Assembly (NCBI GenBank): GCA_020073605.1
Contig: JAIQEW010000011.1
Location: forward strand, 264,099 to 328,098
Source: Terriglobia bacterium
GTDB lineage: Bacteria > Acidobacteriota > Terriglobia > Acidiferrales > UBA7541
DNA length: 64,000 bases
Direction of reading: 5' to 3'
The position numbers were made by a program, and so were the translations under genes. Below are positions 1 through 11,129 of this stretch, piece by piece (position 1 is the stretch's first letter; each line of letters begins with the position of its first letter). Below the pieces are notes generated by a model. The model was not told the origin of the DNA and ran no database searches. It saw only the letters and a list, made by a program, of their open reading frames with translations.

Positions 1-1523
<1,523 letters not shown>

Positions 1524-1569
1524 GGGCCGGGCACCTCAGCGCGGATAATGGGCGCTGCCTAAACTTTCT

Positions 1570-1598
1570 ATTATAGCGCAATCAATTCAGGGCTTCAG
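1570..1598 (-). promoter_or_regulatory. Putative sigma-70 promoter of uvrB
   Basis: On the minus strand a perfect TATAAT (1575-1570) stands about 47 bp before the uvrB start. The -35 region is weak: CTGAAG at 1598-1593 with a 17-bp spacer. It overlaps the end of the upstream acetyltransferase gene, so uvrB is probably transcribed on its own. Confidence 0.5.
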
Positions 1599-2108
1599 CT
1601 GGACCAGGGGAATCGAAATGCGCGCATCGCGCAGCCCATTCGTGTTCGCAGGCACCTTGCCCAATACCATGGCGATCTCATCGCAGTCCGCAAGTTTCGG
1701 GCAATGGACGCAGTCCTTGTAGATTTTGTCCGGCAGATCTTGCCGCCGGGCAACTTCGAAGCCCAGGCGGCCGAAGAAATCGGGTATTCGCGTAAACAAG
1801 CAGACACAGCTGACCGTGTGCCGTCGCGCCTCTTCCAAGAGGGCATTTACCAAAGACCGTCCGACCCCGTGACCCTTGTGCTGCGGGGAAACGGCGATCG
1901 AGCGGATTTCGGCAAGGTGCGTTCCATAAAGATGAAGAGCTCCGCAGCCGGCGATCCGGCCGTCTTCTTCAGCGACAATGAAATCGCGAACGTTTTCGCA
2001 CAGCTCGGGCATGCTCCGAGGAAGCAGCGTGCCTTCCTCGGCGTAGGGCTGGATGATTGCGTGGATTTGCTCCACGTCCGGGAGCACGGCGTTGCGCGTT
2101 CGCACCAT
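1587..2108 (-). CDS. GNAT N-acetyltransferase, ArgA-like (N-acetylglutamate synthase type)
   Basis: A 173-residue single-domain GNAT protein. The acetyl-CoA loop is visible as QHKGHGVGRSLV at about residue 77, preceded by the strand IRSIAVSP, and FFGRLGFE follows at about 110. The C-terminus has a cysteine cluster (KDCVHCPKLADCDEIAM), which is typical of short stand-alone ArgA-type acetyltransferases that make N-acetylglutamate for arginine biosynthesis. The assignment to arginine synthesis comes from that resemblance; no other arg gene is nearby. A general GNAT acting on another amino acid is the alternative. Confidence 0.75.
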   Translation of the reverse strand: MVRTRNAVLPDVEQIHAIIQPYAEEGTLLPRSMPELCENVRDFIVAEEDGRIAGCGALHLYGTHLAEIRSIAVSPQHKGHGVGRSLVNALLEEARRHTVSCVCLFTRIPDFFGRLGFEVARRQDLPDKIYKDCVHCPKLADCDEIAMVLGKVPANTNGLRDARISIPLVQLKP

Positions 2109-2231
2109 TGATATTCAGAGGAATAATTATGCAGGACTGCGCATAAGTATTCTGTTTCTCCTCGAAGAGTATCACAGATGGAATGCGAGCGCTATTTGCC
2201 GCGGCGCGAAATGCGCCGGGAAGCCCCCAAA

Positions 2232-3191
2232 CTACATTTGATTGGGCAGCAGCGCGATCTCAGAATGGCTCTCGACGCGGCCCTTGTGATGGATGCTCGA
2301 GCCGGTGCTGGCGCTGGTGATTGCGTAGTCCACGTCCTGCGTGCTGGTCTGCGTCGAATTCACTAGCAACCCGGTCGAGAGCGAGATCGAATCGAGGCTT
2401 TCGCCGGAACCCGTCCACGAACCCGAAGTGCGCAGGCCGTTGCGGCGATAGTCCTCCGGCGTCGCATCGGGATGGACGGAACCGCGGCGCAAAATCTTGA
2501 AGTGCGTAAGGATCACGGCGCACTCCGATGCGCTGCCGGATGAATTGCACGGCTCGTTGCGCAGATAAGCCGATTCGGTGCGCCAGACGAGGCCCGACAG
2601 CGGCGCGCCGGAGAGCGGCCGCTCGCTGCTCCATTTCTGCCCGATGGAAATGCCGTCGCGTGGGAAGCCGGAGCCCGAAGAGAGCACTTCGAGCCAGGAG
2701 ACGACAGGCTCGGCCGCCGAGCGATCCGTGAAGACCTCCTCAAGCCCCTGGAAGTCGCCGAGCTCGCCGCCGGGCTTCATGGTGAACTCGATGGAATGGC
2801 CTTCGAGGCGGGCATACTGGTCGCCGAGAGAGGCCGCATCAGGATCGAATGCGTCGGTTTCCGATTCGGCGCTGGATTTTTCGTAGGTGGCCCGGAGCCG
2901 CACGGCACCCGCAGCGGGCGTGGGCTGAGCGTCGAGCACGTCCAAGCGGACAAGCAGATGAATCGCCTGGCTCGATTGGGTGCCACTCTCGGGATTGACG
3001 ATGGGAGTGGTGGTCTTCCCCGTCGTGGTGCTACGAGACTCGATCCGGTAGCGAAGAGTCTGGCCCGGAGTGAACCGCGGCGCCAAACGCACGCGCTGGT
3101 TCGCGGCGGGGGATGCGATGACGATCACACCGAGGAGAAGCGCAACCGAAAAAACGGACTTCCGCAGCGCGCGACGGGAGTTGAGCCGCAT
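2232..3191 (-). CDS. Secreted protein of unknown function
   Basis: 319 residues from the start MRLNSRRALRKSV, chosen because it begins a clear signal peptide (basic start, hydrophobic stretch, then ASPAANQ). The open frame extends further upstream, but that part overlaps the AsmA gene and looks non-coding. The mature part is mostly beta/polar. It opens with a segment like RFTPGQTLRYRIESRS and contains PGGELGDF at about residue 150. Two Cys near residue 225-235 could form a disulfide in the periplasm. I do not recognise the family; it resembles the loosely conserved secreted proteins common in acidobacteria. It lies 128 bp downstream of the AsmA gene, on the same strand. Confidence 0.7.
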   Translation of the reverse strand: MRLNSRRALRKSVFSVALLLGVIVIASPAANQRVRLAPRFTPGQTLRYRIESRSTTTGKTTTPIVNPESGTQSSQAIHLLVRLDVLDAQPTPAAGAVRLRATYEKSSAESETDAFDPDAASLGDQYARLEGHSIEFTMKPGGELGDFQGLEEVFTDRSAAEPVVSWLEVLSSGSGFPRDGISIGQKWSSERPLSGAPLSGLVWRTESAYLRNEPCNSSGSASECAVILTHFKILRRGSVHPDATPEDYRRNGLRTSGSWTGSGESLDSISLSTGLLVNSTQTSTQDVDYAITSASTGSSIHHKGRVESHSEIALLPNQM

Positions 3192-3319
3192 CGAACGAAC
3201 GCTAGCACACGGCCGGGAGCGAGGCAAACAGGGACAGGGGCGAGGGATGAGGCGTGAGGGATGCGGGCGAAGAGAGAAACGGAAACACGGAGGTCGCGGA
3301 GTGCACGGAGAATTTGTGT

Positions 3320-5941
3320 CTAGCGCGCGCGGCGTGGAGCCGTTGAAGTGCGCTCGACTTGAGGGGCGGCCAGCGGCCCGGTGAGGCGGAATGCCGGCCC
3401 CGCCTGACTGGAATAGGACGACTTCACCTGAAGGCGCAGGTCGAGATTGCGATTGAAGCCGGCCTTGCCCGAGCCTTCGATCGTGCCGTCCATTATCGTG
3501 AGAGCCAAATTCTGAAATTCGATATCGCCACGAGCGCACGAGAACGCCGCGGAACCCGCGAGGAATCGAGTGGGTTGGCGATCCTGCGGGAGGCCGGCCA
3601 AGGACCTCCAGATATCGACGTTGCGCAGTTCGGGACTCGCCACGCGCATGTCCCCCTGGCAGGTGAGCGAAGCGGTGAGGTCCGCGCGAGCGGCTCCGCG
3701 CGCGTCGATGGAGATGTGCCCGGCGGCAGATTTTGCAGTGAAGCCCGCGAAGCCGGGAATCGCAGCGATCAACGAAGGCACATCCACGCGGGCAAAATCG
3801 AGGTCCGCGTGATAGATGGGCGTGGAACCGAGGTCCGCATCGAACGAACCTCCGACCGTTCCACGGTAAAACTGCCCACTCGCATCCTCAAGCGTGAGGT
3901 GGCGCCCTTCGATTTTCAGGTCCCCCTGCAAGCCACCGACGGATACGGGAGCGGCGATGAGCTGGCCGAGCGAAAGGCGCCCACTCGCCTGAAAATCTTC
4001 CGGCGCGGCGCCGGGAGCCGACCGCGAATTCAGGAAAGGAAGCATGCGGTCGAGAAAACTTTCTCGCCAGCGCGGATTCAGCCAGCGATCGAGCTCCACT
4101 GTCGCGAGGCGGTCCGCCGAGAGCGCGAATTGCCAGTGGGCAGCGGGATCGCGACGATCGAGCGTCCCGGTCCAGCGCGCTCCGAACGCTTGCGCCGATT
4201 CGAGCGTGACGTGCACGGAGCCCGGCTTCCATTCGGTGCGGGCGTTGATCTGGCCGACGGGCAAATTCAAGAACGGCGCGCGCAGGATGGCAACACCGGG
4301 TCCCGCACCCCAGTCGATGGACCCTGCAGGCTTGGCTCGCCACGGAAGGTCCGAGCCCTGCCATCGCAGGTCGGCGCTCACGGGTCCCGAGATATCCCAT
4401 CCACGAGCGATGCTCCAGCCGAAAGCACCGGCGGCGGCAACGACGTCGTGCACATCCGAGACACTTCCGGAGATGCGCATCACGTTCGAGACGGCGCGCC
4501 CACCCTTCGCAGAGGATTCAAACCGCAGACCGTTCTCCGGCGTACCGAAGGAAAGCGCAACAGGCAGCAGCGAGACAAGACCGTGGTCGTAGCGGAGCTG
4601 AACTTGCCCCAGATGAGCGGGGCGCCGAAGGCCCCCGCCGGCAAGAGTGATTCCGTCGCTGAAGACGAGGGCGTTGACAACGTGTGGGGGCCAGTCCGCG
4701 GCGACGCCTCGAACCGTGGCCTGTCCTCGAAGAGAGACATCATCCGCGATGCCCGGATGAAACGCACGGGCCCAGGAAAGAAGATCGCCTACGTCGACTT
4801 CGGACGACGAAAGCTCCAAGTAAACTGGCGGGGAAAGTTGCTTGACCGGGAATCGGGGGTGAGCCCAAGAAATTCTTCCGGACATGCGAGCTTTGGAGTG
4901 CGGGGCCTCGAGCGTGAGATCCTGGAACGCAACCAGCGAATCGAGAGGATTCCAGCTCACACTTGCGATCAGATTCACGGAGGGGTTGTCCGGGCGCGAC
5001 GGGAGATCCCAGCGATGGACCTGTTGCAATGCAACGCGCCCCTGAACGGTCCAGCTCTCCTCGTGGTCTTGAGTGCGCGCGCTCATCGAGAGAGCCAGCC
5101 CGCCGCGGATACCACGATCGTCGGCGGCCACGAGCCGAAGCACGTCGGACACGGAGGCGTCCGACCAGGAAACATCGAGCGCCGCGGGGCGAAGCCGTGA
5201 GGACGTTCCACCTACCTCGCCAGACACGTGAATCGTGCCGGCCTGCTGCATGACGACGGCGGCTCGCCAGGGAGTCGCCCGAAGGTCCATGCGCCAGCGC
5301 CCCGGGCGGTCCGTCGCGACCGTGCCGCTCACGCCAACAAACGCCAGCGGCAGCTTTTCGTCTCCGACCTTGAAATTGATGCGCCCGCCGTCCACGTCGA
5401 TCCTGCGAAAGCGCGGGGCCAAGGACGCAGGGGCCACCGGGCCGACGAAATTGCCGGCTGCGGGCATCCCGGAGGGCCGGGGAAGCCATGCGGTGAGATT
5501 CCAATCGCCGTCGGCGCCGCGGACCAGATTGAGGCTCGGGCGGATCAAGGAAAGCGTTCCGAATTCGAGGCGGCCGCGAAGCAGGCTTCGCCAACGAAGG
5601 CGGAGCACCATCGACTCCGCTCGCAAGAAGTACTCATTGCCGAAACGGGGGTCTTCACCAACGCTGACGGACCGGGCCTCAAGAACCAACCCGCCCCAGA
5701 AACTGAAATCGTAGCTGCCGACCTCGACGGGCCGTCCGAATGCAGCCTCGATCCGCGCGGTCAGGCTTCGATGGAGGCGCGTATGCTGAATGGCGACGGA
5801 GATCGCCTCGGCAGCGAGCCACAGGGAGAGCAGCACGAGGAGAATCCACTTCGCCCAGCGCGTCCATGCGCGGAGCCGCGACGACGGAGCCTGATCGGGA
5901 TGCTCGGCGCGCGTGGTGGATTCCAGATGAGTTTCCGACAT
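3320..5941 (-). CDS. AsmA family protein (inner-membrane-anchored, periplasmic)
   Basis: 873 residues. A cytoplasmic N-tail of about 28 residues is followed by one membrane segment (about 29-52, WAKWILLVLLSLWLAAEA). Next comes the AsmA N-terminal signature RIEAAFGRPVEVGSYDFSFWGGLVLEARSVSV. The rest is a long run of amphipathic beta strands and a C-terminal part with the usual low-complexity LDLRLQVKSS ending. AsmA-like proteins are long beta-groove proteins related to VPS13-type lipid bridges and are thought to help move phospholipid to the outer membrane. It sits 54 bp downstream of lepB, so both may be co-transcribed with rnc. The substrate cannot be told from sequence. Confidence 0.85.
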   Translation of the reverse strand: MSETHLESTTRAEHPDQAPSSRLRAWTRWAKWILLVLLSLWLAAEAISVAIQHTRLHRSLTARIEAAFGRPVEVGSYDFSFWGGLVLEARSVSVGEDPRFGNEYFLRAESMVLRLRWRSLLRGRLEFGTLSLIRPSLNLVRGADGDWNLTAWLPRPSGMPAAGNFVGPVAPASLAPRFRRIDVDGGRINFKVGDEKLPLAFVGVSGTVATDRPGRWRMDLRATPWRAAVVMQQAGTIHVSGEVGGTSSRLRPAALDVSWSDASVSDVLRLVAADDRGIRGGLALSMSARTQDHEESWTVQGRVALQQVHRWDLPSRPDNPSVNLIASVSWNPLDSLVAFQDLTLEAPHSKARMSGRISWAHPRFPVKQLSPPVYLELSSSEVDVGDLLSWARAFHPGIADDVSLRGQATVRGVAADWPPHVVNALVFSDGITLAGGGLRRPAHLGQVQLRYDHGLVSLLPVALSFGTPENGLRFESSAKGGRAVSNVMRISGSVSDVHDVVAAAGAFGWSIARGWDISGPVSADLRWQGSDLPWRAKPAGSIDWGAGPGVAILRAPFLNLPVGQINARTEWKPGSVHVTLESAQAFGARWTGTLDRRDPAAHWQFALSADRLATVELDRWLNPRWRESFLDRMLPFLNSRSAPGAAPEDFQASGRLSLGQLIAAPVSVGGLQGDLKIEGRHLTLEDASGQFYRGTVGGSFDADLGSTPIYHADLDFARVDVPSLIAAIPGFAGFTAKSAAGHISIDARGAARADLTASLTCQGDMRVASPELRNVDIWRSLAGLPQDRQPTRFLAGSAAFSCARGDIEFQNLALTIMDGTIEGSGKAGFNRNLDLRLQVKSSYSSQAGPAFRLTGPLAAPQVERTSTAPRRAR

Positions 5942-5995
5942 CGTGGGTTACGGTGCAGCAAACGCCGGCATTCAGCCGCGCGGCCGGCGGCAGGA

Positions 5996-6805
5996 TCAGT
6001 GGACCTCGCGCAGCATGCGATTCCAGCGCGTGCGGCTGGAAACATGAGCCAGAGTTTCCTCGAATCCGCGAAACGCGCCGAGCAGGCTCCGGTCGCTGTA
6101 ATCCTCGGCCGTCGCTTCGACCGACCAATAGATCACGATCGGCCTTCCCATGATCGCGCGGCGATCGACGAAACCCCAGTAGCGGCTGTCCCAACTGCGG
6201 TCGCGGTTGTCGCCCATCACGAAGTAATGATCCGCGGGGACAACGAGATCGCCATTCTGAACCGAATTCATGATCTGCCCAGCCCATTCTGGACGCAAGC
6301 CGAATCTCGAGAAGCCGTCATCGGCAGGGGGAAAGTTGTCGGCAAAAGGATCGCCCGCCGCGGGATCGTGAACCACGTACGGCTCGGCCAGGCGGCTCCC
6401 GTTGACGTAGACCTTTTGCTCAGCGATGCGGATGCGATCTCCGGGCAAGCCGATCACGCGCTTGACGTAATGCGGATGATCGTCATAGGGAAACTTGAAG
6501 ACTACGATGTCGCCGCGGCGGACCGGCCTATAGGGGAGCAACTTTTCATACCAGGCGCCGCGCCCCTCGAAAAGGAACTTGTTCACGAGCAGATGGTCGC
6601 CGACCAGAAGCGTCGGTTCCATGGATTGCGAAGGAATCTTGAAGGCTTGAAGGATGAACGTGGTGCCGAAAAGCGCGAGGAGAATCGTGACAAGCAGCGA
6701 TTCGAAGAAATCCGCGAGCGAGCCCTTTGGATACTGGGATTGCGTGGCTTCCGACGCGAGCGCCGGGACCGCGGCAGAATCCACAAGTGAAGCTTCCGCT
6801 TCCAT
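5996..6805 (-). CDS. lepB: Signal peptidase I
   Basis: 269 residues; it removes signal peptides from exported proteins at the periplasmic face. One membrane segment (about 36-55) precedes box B, IPSQSMEPTLLVGD, with catalytic Ser61. Box D has YVKRVIGLPGD with the general base Lys115, and box E is GDNRDRSWDSRYWG. The N-terminal about 30 residues are polar and cytoplasmic. It lies 9 bp downstream of rnc, so the two are probably one transcript, a lepB-rnc pairing seen in many bacteria. Confidence 0.97.
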   Translation of the reverse strand: MEAEASLVDSAAVPALASEATQSQYPKGSLADFFESLLVTILLALFGTTFILQAFKIPSQSMEPTLLVGDHLLVNKFLFEGRGAWYEKLLPYRPVRRGDIVVFKFPYDDHPHYVKRVIGLPGDRIRIAEQKVYVNGSRLAEPYVVHDPAAGDPFADNFPPADDGFSRFGLRPEWAGQIMNSVQNGDLVVPADHYFVMGDNRDRSWDSRYWGFVDRRAIMGRPIVIYWSVEATAEDYSDRSLLGAFRGFEETLAHVSSRTRWNRMLREVH

Positions 6806-6814
6806 CGATTTCCT

Positions 6815-7519
6815 TCAGGCGGTCTCGCCGCCGCTTTCGAGAGATTCGAGCGCCAGCCGCGCGGCCGCCTGCTCCGCTTCCTTCTTGCTGCGGCCCTCGG
6901 ATGCGGAGAGCCGGTGGCCCTCGTGCCAGACTTCGACCTCAAACGTCTTTTGGTGCTCGGGCCCGGATTCGCCGCGGACGCGATACACGACCGTTCCCAG
7001 CCCGCGCTGCTGAAGCCACTCCTGCAACGAGGACTTGTGGTCGGGGCGTTCGAGCCCTTCCACGCCGCCTTCCAAAGCGGGGTCGAGCAAGCTGCGGCGC
7101 AGGAAAGCCGCCGCGGCCTCAAGGCCCGCGTCGAGATAGATGGCGCCGACGATCGCTTCATACGCGTCGGCCAGCAGCCTCTTCTTTTCGCGCCCGCCCG
7201 TTTTTTCCTCGCCGGGACCCAGGCGCAAGTGGCGGCCCAGTTTCAATTGCTGCGCAGCCGTGTGAATGGACGCGGCGCTCACCAGCCGCGCCAGGCCTTT
7301 CGAAAGCTTCCCCGCATCCCAGTGAGGAAACGAATCACAGAGCTGCTTGCTCGCGACCAGGCCGAGAACGCGGTCACCCAGGAATTCGAGGCGCTCGTTG
7401 TCAACGCCACCGGCATTCTGCCGGTGCGACCGGTGCGTGAGCGCACGCTCGAGGCGTTCGGGATGCTCGAAGCGATGGCCGAGAATCGCTTCAAGTTCCC
7501 CGCGCTCTTCCGCGGTCAT
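6815..7519 (-). CDS. rnc: Ribonuclease III
   Basis: 234 residues from the start MTAEERGELEAILGHRFEHP. Upstream in-frame codons were rejected because they run into the preceding TPR gene. The RNase III signature ERLEFLGDRVL lies at residues 42-52 and the second metal-site helix DAYEAIVGAIYLDAG at about 115-130. A double-stranded-RNA-binding domain (SLQEWLQQRG to QAAARLALES) ends the protein. It processes rRNA precursors and other duplex RNA. It starts 20 bp after the TPR gene and ends 9 bp before lepB. Confidence 0.95.
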   Translation of the reverse strand: MTAEERGELEAILGHRFEHPERLERALTHRSHRQNAGGVDNERLEFLGDRVLGLVASKQLCDSFPHWDAGKLSKGLARLVSAASIHTAAQQLKLGRHLRLGPGEEKTGGREKKRLLADAYEAIVGAIYLDAGLEAAAAFLRRSLLDPALEGGVEGLERPDHKSSLQEWLQQRGLGTVVYRVRGESGPEHQKTFEVEVWHEGHRLSASEGRSKKEAEQAAARLALESLESGGETA

Positions 7520-7539
7520 GGCGGGATCGCCTTTTCGAG

Positions 7540-8409
7540 CTACTTCGATGACGCCGCCTGTTTCCGCGCGGCATCCGCGCTCTGCTTGCAGCGATCCTGA
7601 AGGCCTCCGGGCATCTGGCTGCAATGATCGTAGGCGTCCGCCGCTTCGCCATAGCGATGGAGGTTCTGGAGGCCGAATCCCAGCACAAAGAGATCCGTTG
7701 GATCAGGCATGCTGGGGCCTTGCGTGGCCAGCTGCAATTCCTTAACGGAGTCCTCAAACTGCTGGTGGCGGAAGTACACGAGGCCCAGGCCGCTGTGGGC
7801 CTGGGACAACTGGCTGGCCTTCGCAGATGCAAACTGGTCGTCCGTCATATTCTCCGGCTTGGGCATCGTGCCGAGAATCTGGATGGCGTGCTTCTCGTAG
7901 CTTTCGGCTTTGTCCAGTTTCTTCGCCGCGTCGGGATCATTCGCGTCGTAGGCGTGCGGAATCACCCAGCCAACCGTGGCGAGAATGGCGACGTTGTCCG
8001 CGTCGAGGGCGAGCGCCTTGTCCGCGCTGTCATAGAAATTCTTCCAGTCCTGCTTGGCGAAGTAGGCTTGCACGAGTCCCGCATAGACCGACTCGTTATA
8101 CCGGCTCGTCGGATACTTCTGGACAAAATCCTGACCGAGCTGGATTCGTTTGTCGGAATCCTGTGCGGAGGTGTCGAAAAAGGCCTTGTATGACGCCTCC
8201 TCCGCAGGATCCAGTTTCGGCGCCGCCGGCGCGACTCCCTGCCCGAGTGTCTGTTCTTTCAGTTTTTGGTCCTGTTCCGCTTGCTGCTCTTTGGCCGGGA
8301 TCATATTTGGATTGGTGCCTTGCGCGCGGCTGATCGGCAGCAGTGCGAGCACTCCGGCGAGCGCGAGTGCCAGGGTGCGAACTATTTCAGATAGCGATCG
8401 AAGTTTCAT
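7540..8409 (-). CDS. Secreted TPR-repeat protein (paralogue A)
   Basis: 289 residues: a signal peptide ending near PISRAQG, a Lys/Gln-rich linker, then helical TPR-like repeats from about residue 65 (for example YNESVYAGLVQAYFAKQDW and AHSGLGLVYFRHQQFEDSV). The C-terminus ends with a Cys pair in HCSQMPGGLQDRCKQ. It is a close relative of the next gene upstream (8453-9313): both share TVGWVIPH, the KLDKAE..EKHAI pattern and the same CS..GGLQDRCKQ ending, so they arose by tandem duplication. TPRs usually mediate protein-protein contact. No enzymatic motif is seen. Confidence 0.8.
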   Translation of the reverse strand: MKLRSLSEIVRTLALALAGVLALLPISRAQGTNPNMIPAKEQQAEQDQKLKEQTLGQGVAPAAPKLDPAEEASYKAFFDTSAQDSDKRIQLGQDFVQKYPTSRYNESVYAGLVQAYFAKQDWKNFYDSADKALALDADNVAILATVGWVIPHAYDANDPDAAKKLDKAESYEKHAIQILGTMPKPENMTDDQFASAKASQLSQAHSGLGLVYFRHQQFEDSVKELQLATQGPSMPDPTDLFVLGFGLQNLHRYGEAADAYDHCSQMPGGLQDRCKQSADAARKQAASSK

Positions 8410-8452
8410 GCTCCGGTTTCCTTTTCGGTGTCGAGTATTTGCTCATCATTTC

Positions 8453-9313
8453 TTACCTAATCTGCTTTTTCGCTTCGGCTTCGTTCTGCTTGCAACGATC
8501 CTGGAGACCACCCGAAACAAGACTGCAACGATTGAACGCATCTGCGGCTTCGCTAAAGCGTTTCAAATTCTGGAGGTCGATCCCCAAGACATACAGATCC
8601 GCCTGGTCGGGAGTCGGCGTGGATTGCGTGGCCAGCAGAAGCTCCTTTTCGGAATTATCGTAGTCATCGCGGCGGAAATACACGAGACCCAGAGCGCTGT
8701 GAGCTTGACTGGCCTTAAGGACTTTGGATGCGGCGAATTGAGCGTCCGTCATTTCGGCCGGTTTGGGCATTTTGTCCAAAACCACGATGGCATGCTTCCC
8801 GTACGTTTCAGCCTTGTCCAATTGTTTGTCAGCGTCCGGATCGCTTGGATTGTAGATGTGCGGGATTACCCAGCCAACTGTGGTGAGGACATCCACATCA
8901 TCGGGCTTGAGCGCCAACGCCTTGTCCGCGGTCGCATAGAAATCCTTCCAATCCTGTTTGGCGTAGTAGGCATTCGCGAGTCCTGAATCCACCGCTTCGG
9001 CAAACACGCTCGCGGGGAACTTCTGAAGGAATTCATTGCCGAGCCGGATCTTCTTGTCGGGGTCCCCCGGGTTGACATGGAAGAAAGCGTCGTACGCGGC
9101 TTGCTCCCTGGGATCGACGTGGAGATTCGCCTGCTTTTGCACGTCGGTCAACAAGTGCAATTCCTGTTGCATGGAGTTGACCTGGCTCATCGAGGGAGTC
9201 TGCGCCGGCCCCGGCTGGGGCGTCTGGGCTCGAGACGCGGATCCAAATAGAAAAGCGGCGACAAACGCTACAACGAGAGCTCGAATTGCAAAACGCAGGC
9301 ACGAGAGTTTCAT
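8453..9313 (-). CDS. Secreted TPR-repeat protein (paralogue B)
   Basis: 286 residues from MKLSCLRFAIRALVV, chosen because GGAGGA lies about 9 bp upstream and a signal peptide follows (cleavage near SASRAQT). Repeats resemble those of the downstream neighbour, with YAKQDWKDFYATADKALAL and ALGLVYFRRDDYDNSEKEL, and the protein ends CSLVSGGLQDRCKQNEAEAKKQ. It is one half of a tandem duplicate pair with 7540-8409. The function is probably structural or assembly-related in the periplasm, but nothing in the sequence fixes it. Confidence 0.8.
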   Translation of the reverse strand: MKLSCLRFAIRALVVAFVAAFLFGSASRAQTPQPGPAQTPSMSQVNSMQQELHLLTDVQKQANLHVDPREQAAYDAFFHVNPGDPDKKIRLGNEFLQKFPASVFAEAVDSGLANAYYAKQDWKDFYATADKALALKPDDVDVLTTVGWVIPHIYNPSDPDADKQLDKAETYGKHAIVVLDKMPKPAEMTDAQFAASKVLKASQAHSALGLVYFRRDDYDNSEKELLLATQSTPTPDQADLYVLGIDLQNLKRFSEAADAFNRCSLVSGGLQDRCKQNEAEAKKQIR

Positions 9314-9376
9314 GGTAGTTCGTCCTCCCCACTTATCGGATATTGCCAGAACGACCCTGGGCATGAGGCGGCTTGC

Positions 9377-11020
9377 TCAAGGCTGCGTTTGCTTGTCTTC
9401 GTCCGTGCGCGCCGCGGGCTTGTAAGCCATCTCGACGCCGCTCTGTGCCGCCGTACGCGCGGATTCCGGAGCTCCATTCACCGCCAGAGCTGCGCGGTAT
9501 TCGTTCACTGCCAAATCGCGATCGTCCTCGAGATCGTGGATTCGGCCGAGATACACGTGAGACCAGGCCACAATTGCCGGGTCCGCGGCTGGCGCCGAAT
9601 CCGCCTGGACTGTCGCGGCACTCGTCCCGGAAGCGAGCTGCTCGAAAAGCTCCCGGGCGCGGTCCCCCTGGCCGGAGAGCACCGACGCGATAGCCAGGCC
9701 ATACAGCGCGCGCGGATTGTTGGGATACTTTGCGAGCGCCGTTTGAAATGTCGCGGTGGCGGCCGAAGCATCCCTCTGCGCGATCTGGCGATCACCTTCC
9801 GCCAGCCAGCGATCCAGCTCCGAGGGTGGAGCGTTCTCCGACGCGTTCTGCTCGGTTGCAGAAGCGGTCTCCGCAGTGGCAAAAGTGACGCCCTGCAGAC
9901 GCTTCTTCTCGGCCTGGACGTCGATGCCCGCGATCAGGTCGGGAAAATAGTACGACATAGCGGGTTCGGCCTTTTCGAATTTCTGGAGCTGAGCGACGAA
10001 AGGACGCACGAGGACAAAGCCTGATTGGTCCGCGTCCTGAAGAGCCGATTGGAGCTGCTCCGGCGAAAGATGGCGGAGGCGCAACTCCACAGCCTTGATC
10101 AGGCACTCATCCGCCAGCGCGACGAAATCGTCGTGGTACTCGACCGGAAGCCGCGGAGCGCTGGCCGCCACGTTGAGAAGCGCCCGCTTGGTTTCCACGG
10201 CCGTCCGGTAGCGCAGCACAAGAGGGTCGAGCATGAAATGCAGATAGGCGTGCTGGACGGCGCTCACGGACGTGTCGGAGGCCGATCCAACCACGATCGC
10301 GTAATCGCTCCCGGAATTGCGGAAATTCGTCCGGGCGCCCACGAGCGGTTCGACGTACACGGTGAAGGCGCGGCCATTCGCCGGCTTTACGATCTCTCGC
10401 AGGTAACCGTTGGAAACCGCCACGATCTTGCGGAGCGATGCCCGATAGCGATCGATGGCCGGCTCGGACTCCGGTTCAACCTTGGCCCAGCGGGTTTCAA
10501 GCTGTGCTTCCCGGTAAAAGTTTGCCAGAAGCTCCTGGAATCCCTCGATCGTGAGCATGTCCGGCGGAAGCAACTCGCGGTTGCTCTGAAACTGGAACTG
10601 GGGTGGCGGGCCGACGTATAGAGCGAAAGTGATATAGCGGGAGAGAGTGTCAGATGAATTGGCGAGGGCGTGGTCGCGATAGAACTGGCGCACTGCTTCC
10701 GCGGCTGGTCCCTGCATTCTAAGGAGATCGCCACGGAGCGCCAGGCGCGCAGGCATCTCCGAGAGAGTGCTCGCATCCGCGTCAAATCCCGCGGCCTCCA
10801 ACGCGCACATCGTCGCAAAGACCTGCGGACTCGCTTCCACGCCGACGCCGAAGTCGCTGGCGGACACGGCGCGCTGCTGGGCATATGCCGGTTGGGCGGC
10901 CGCGCCAACGCCGATCAGAAGAGCCAGGAGAGCAGAGGTGGCATATGCGCAGACAGACCTTTGAATGGACCTACTCGTCAACGCCTGAGCCCCCTCTTGC
11001 TGAGCGCGCAGCTTCCCCAT
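9377..11020 (-). CDS. Secreted protein with C-terminal TPR repeats
   Basis: 547 residues. A long basic N-tail leads into a hydrophobic signal segment (about 26-47, ATSALLALLIGVGAAA), with predicted cleavage near AYAQ. Residues 50-400 form a mostly helical domain I do not recognise, and HAYLHFMLDPL at about 255 is not a full metalloprotease motif. From about 405 there are three TPR-like repeats (WLAEGDRQIAQRDASAA, NPRALYGLAIASVLSGQGD, WSHVYLGRIHDLEDDRDLA). It lies between the TPR pair and the anti-sigma gene, on the same strand, and may be a target of that sigma factor; this is inference. Confidence 0.75.
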   Translation of the reverse strand: MGKLRAQQEGAQALTSRSIQRSVCAYATSALLALLIGVGAAAQPAYAQQRAVSASDFGVGVEASPQVFATMCALEAAGFDADASTLSEMPARLALRGDLLRMQGPAAEAVRQFYRDHALANSSDTLSRYITFALYVGPPPQFQFQSNRELLPPDMLTIEGFQELLANFYREAQLETRWAKVEPESEPAIDRYRASLRKIVAVSNGYLREIVKPANGRAFTVYVEPLVGARTNFRNSGSDYAIVVGSASDTSVSAVQHAYLHFMLDPLVLRYRTAVETKRALLNVAASAPRLPVEYHDDFVALADECLIKAVELRLRHLSPEQLQSALQDADQSGFVLVRPFVAQLQKFEKAEPAMSYYFPDLIAGIDVQAEKKRLQGVTFATAETASATEQNASENAPPSELDRWLAEGDRQIAQRDASAATATFQTALAKYPNNPRALYGLAIASVLSGQGDRARELFEQLASGTSAATVQADSAPAADPAIVAWSHVYLGRIHDLEDDRDLAVNEYRAALAVNGAPESARTAAQSGVEMAYKPAARTDEDKQTQP

Positions 11021-11129
11021 CCGCGCGCCGCTTCCGCAGAATCCACAGCTACATTCAAACTCTAGCGAGCGGACGAAGCGGAGTCAAGATTCGCAGAAGA
11101 AACCACGGCCTGGCGGCTTCGACTGAAAA

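Noticed and set aside
2232..3539. Longer 435-residue version of the secreted unknown
   Set aside because: The first 116 residues overlap the AsmA gene end and look like non-coding translation; a signal peptide begins at 3191.
3359..5200. 613-residue open frame on the plus strand
   Set aside because: Mirror frame of the AsmA gene in high-GC DNA; no signal peptide, fold or motif.
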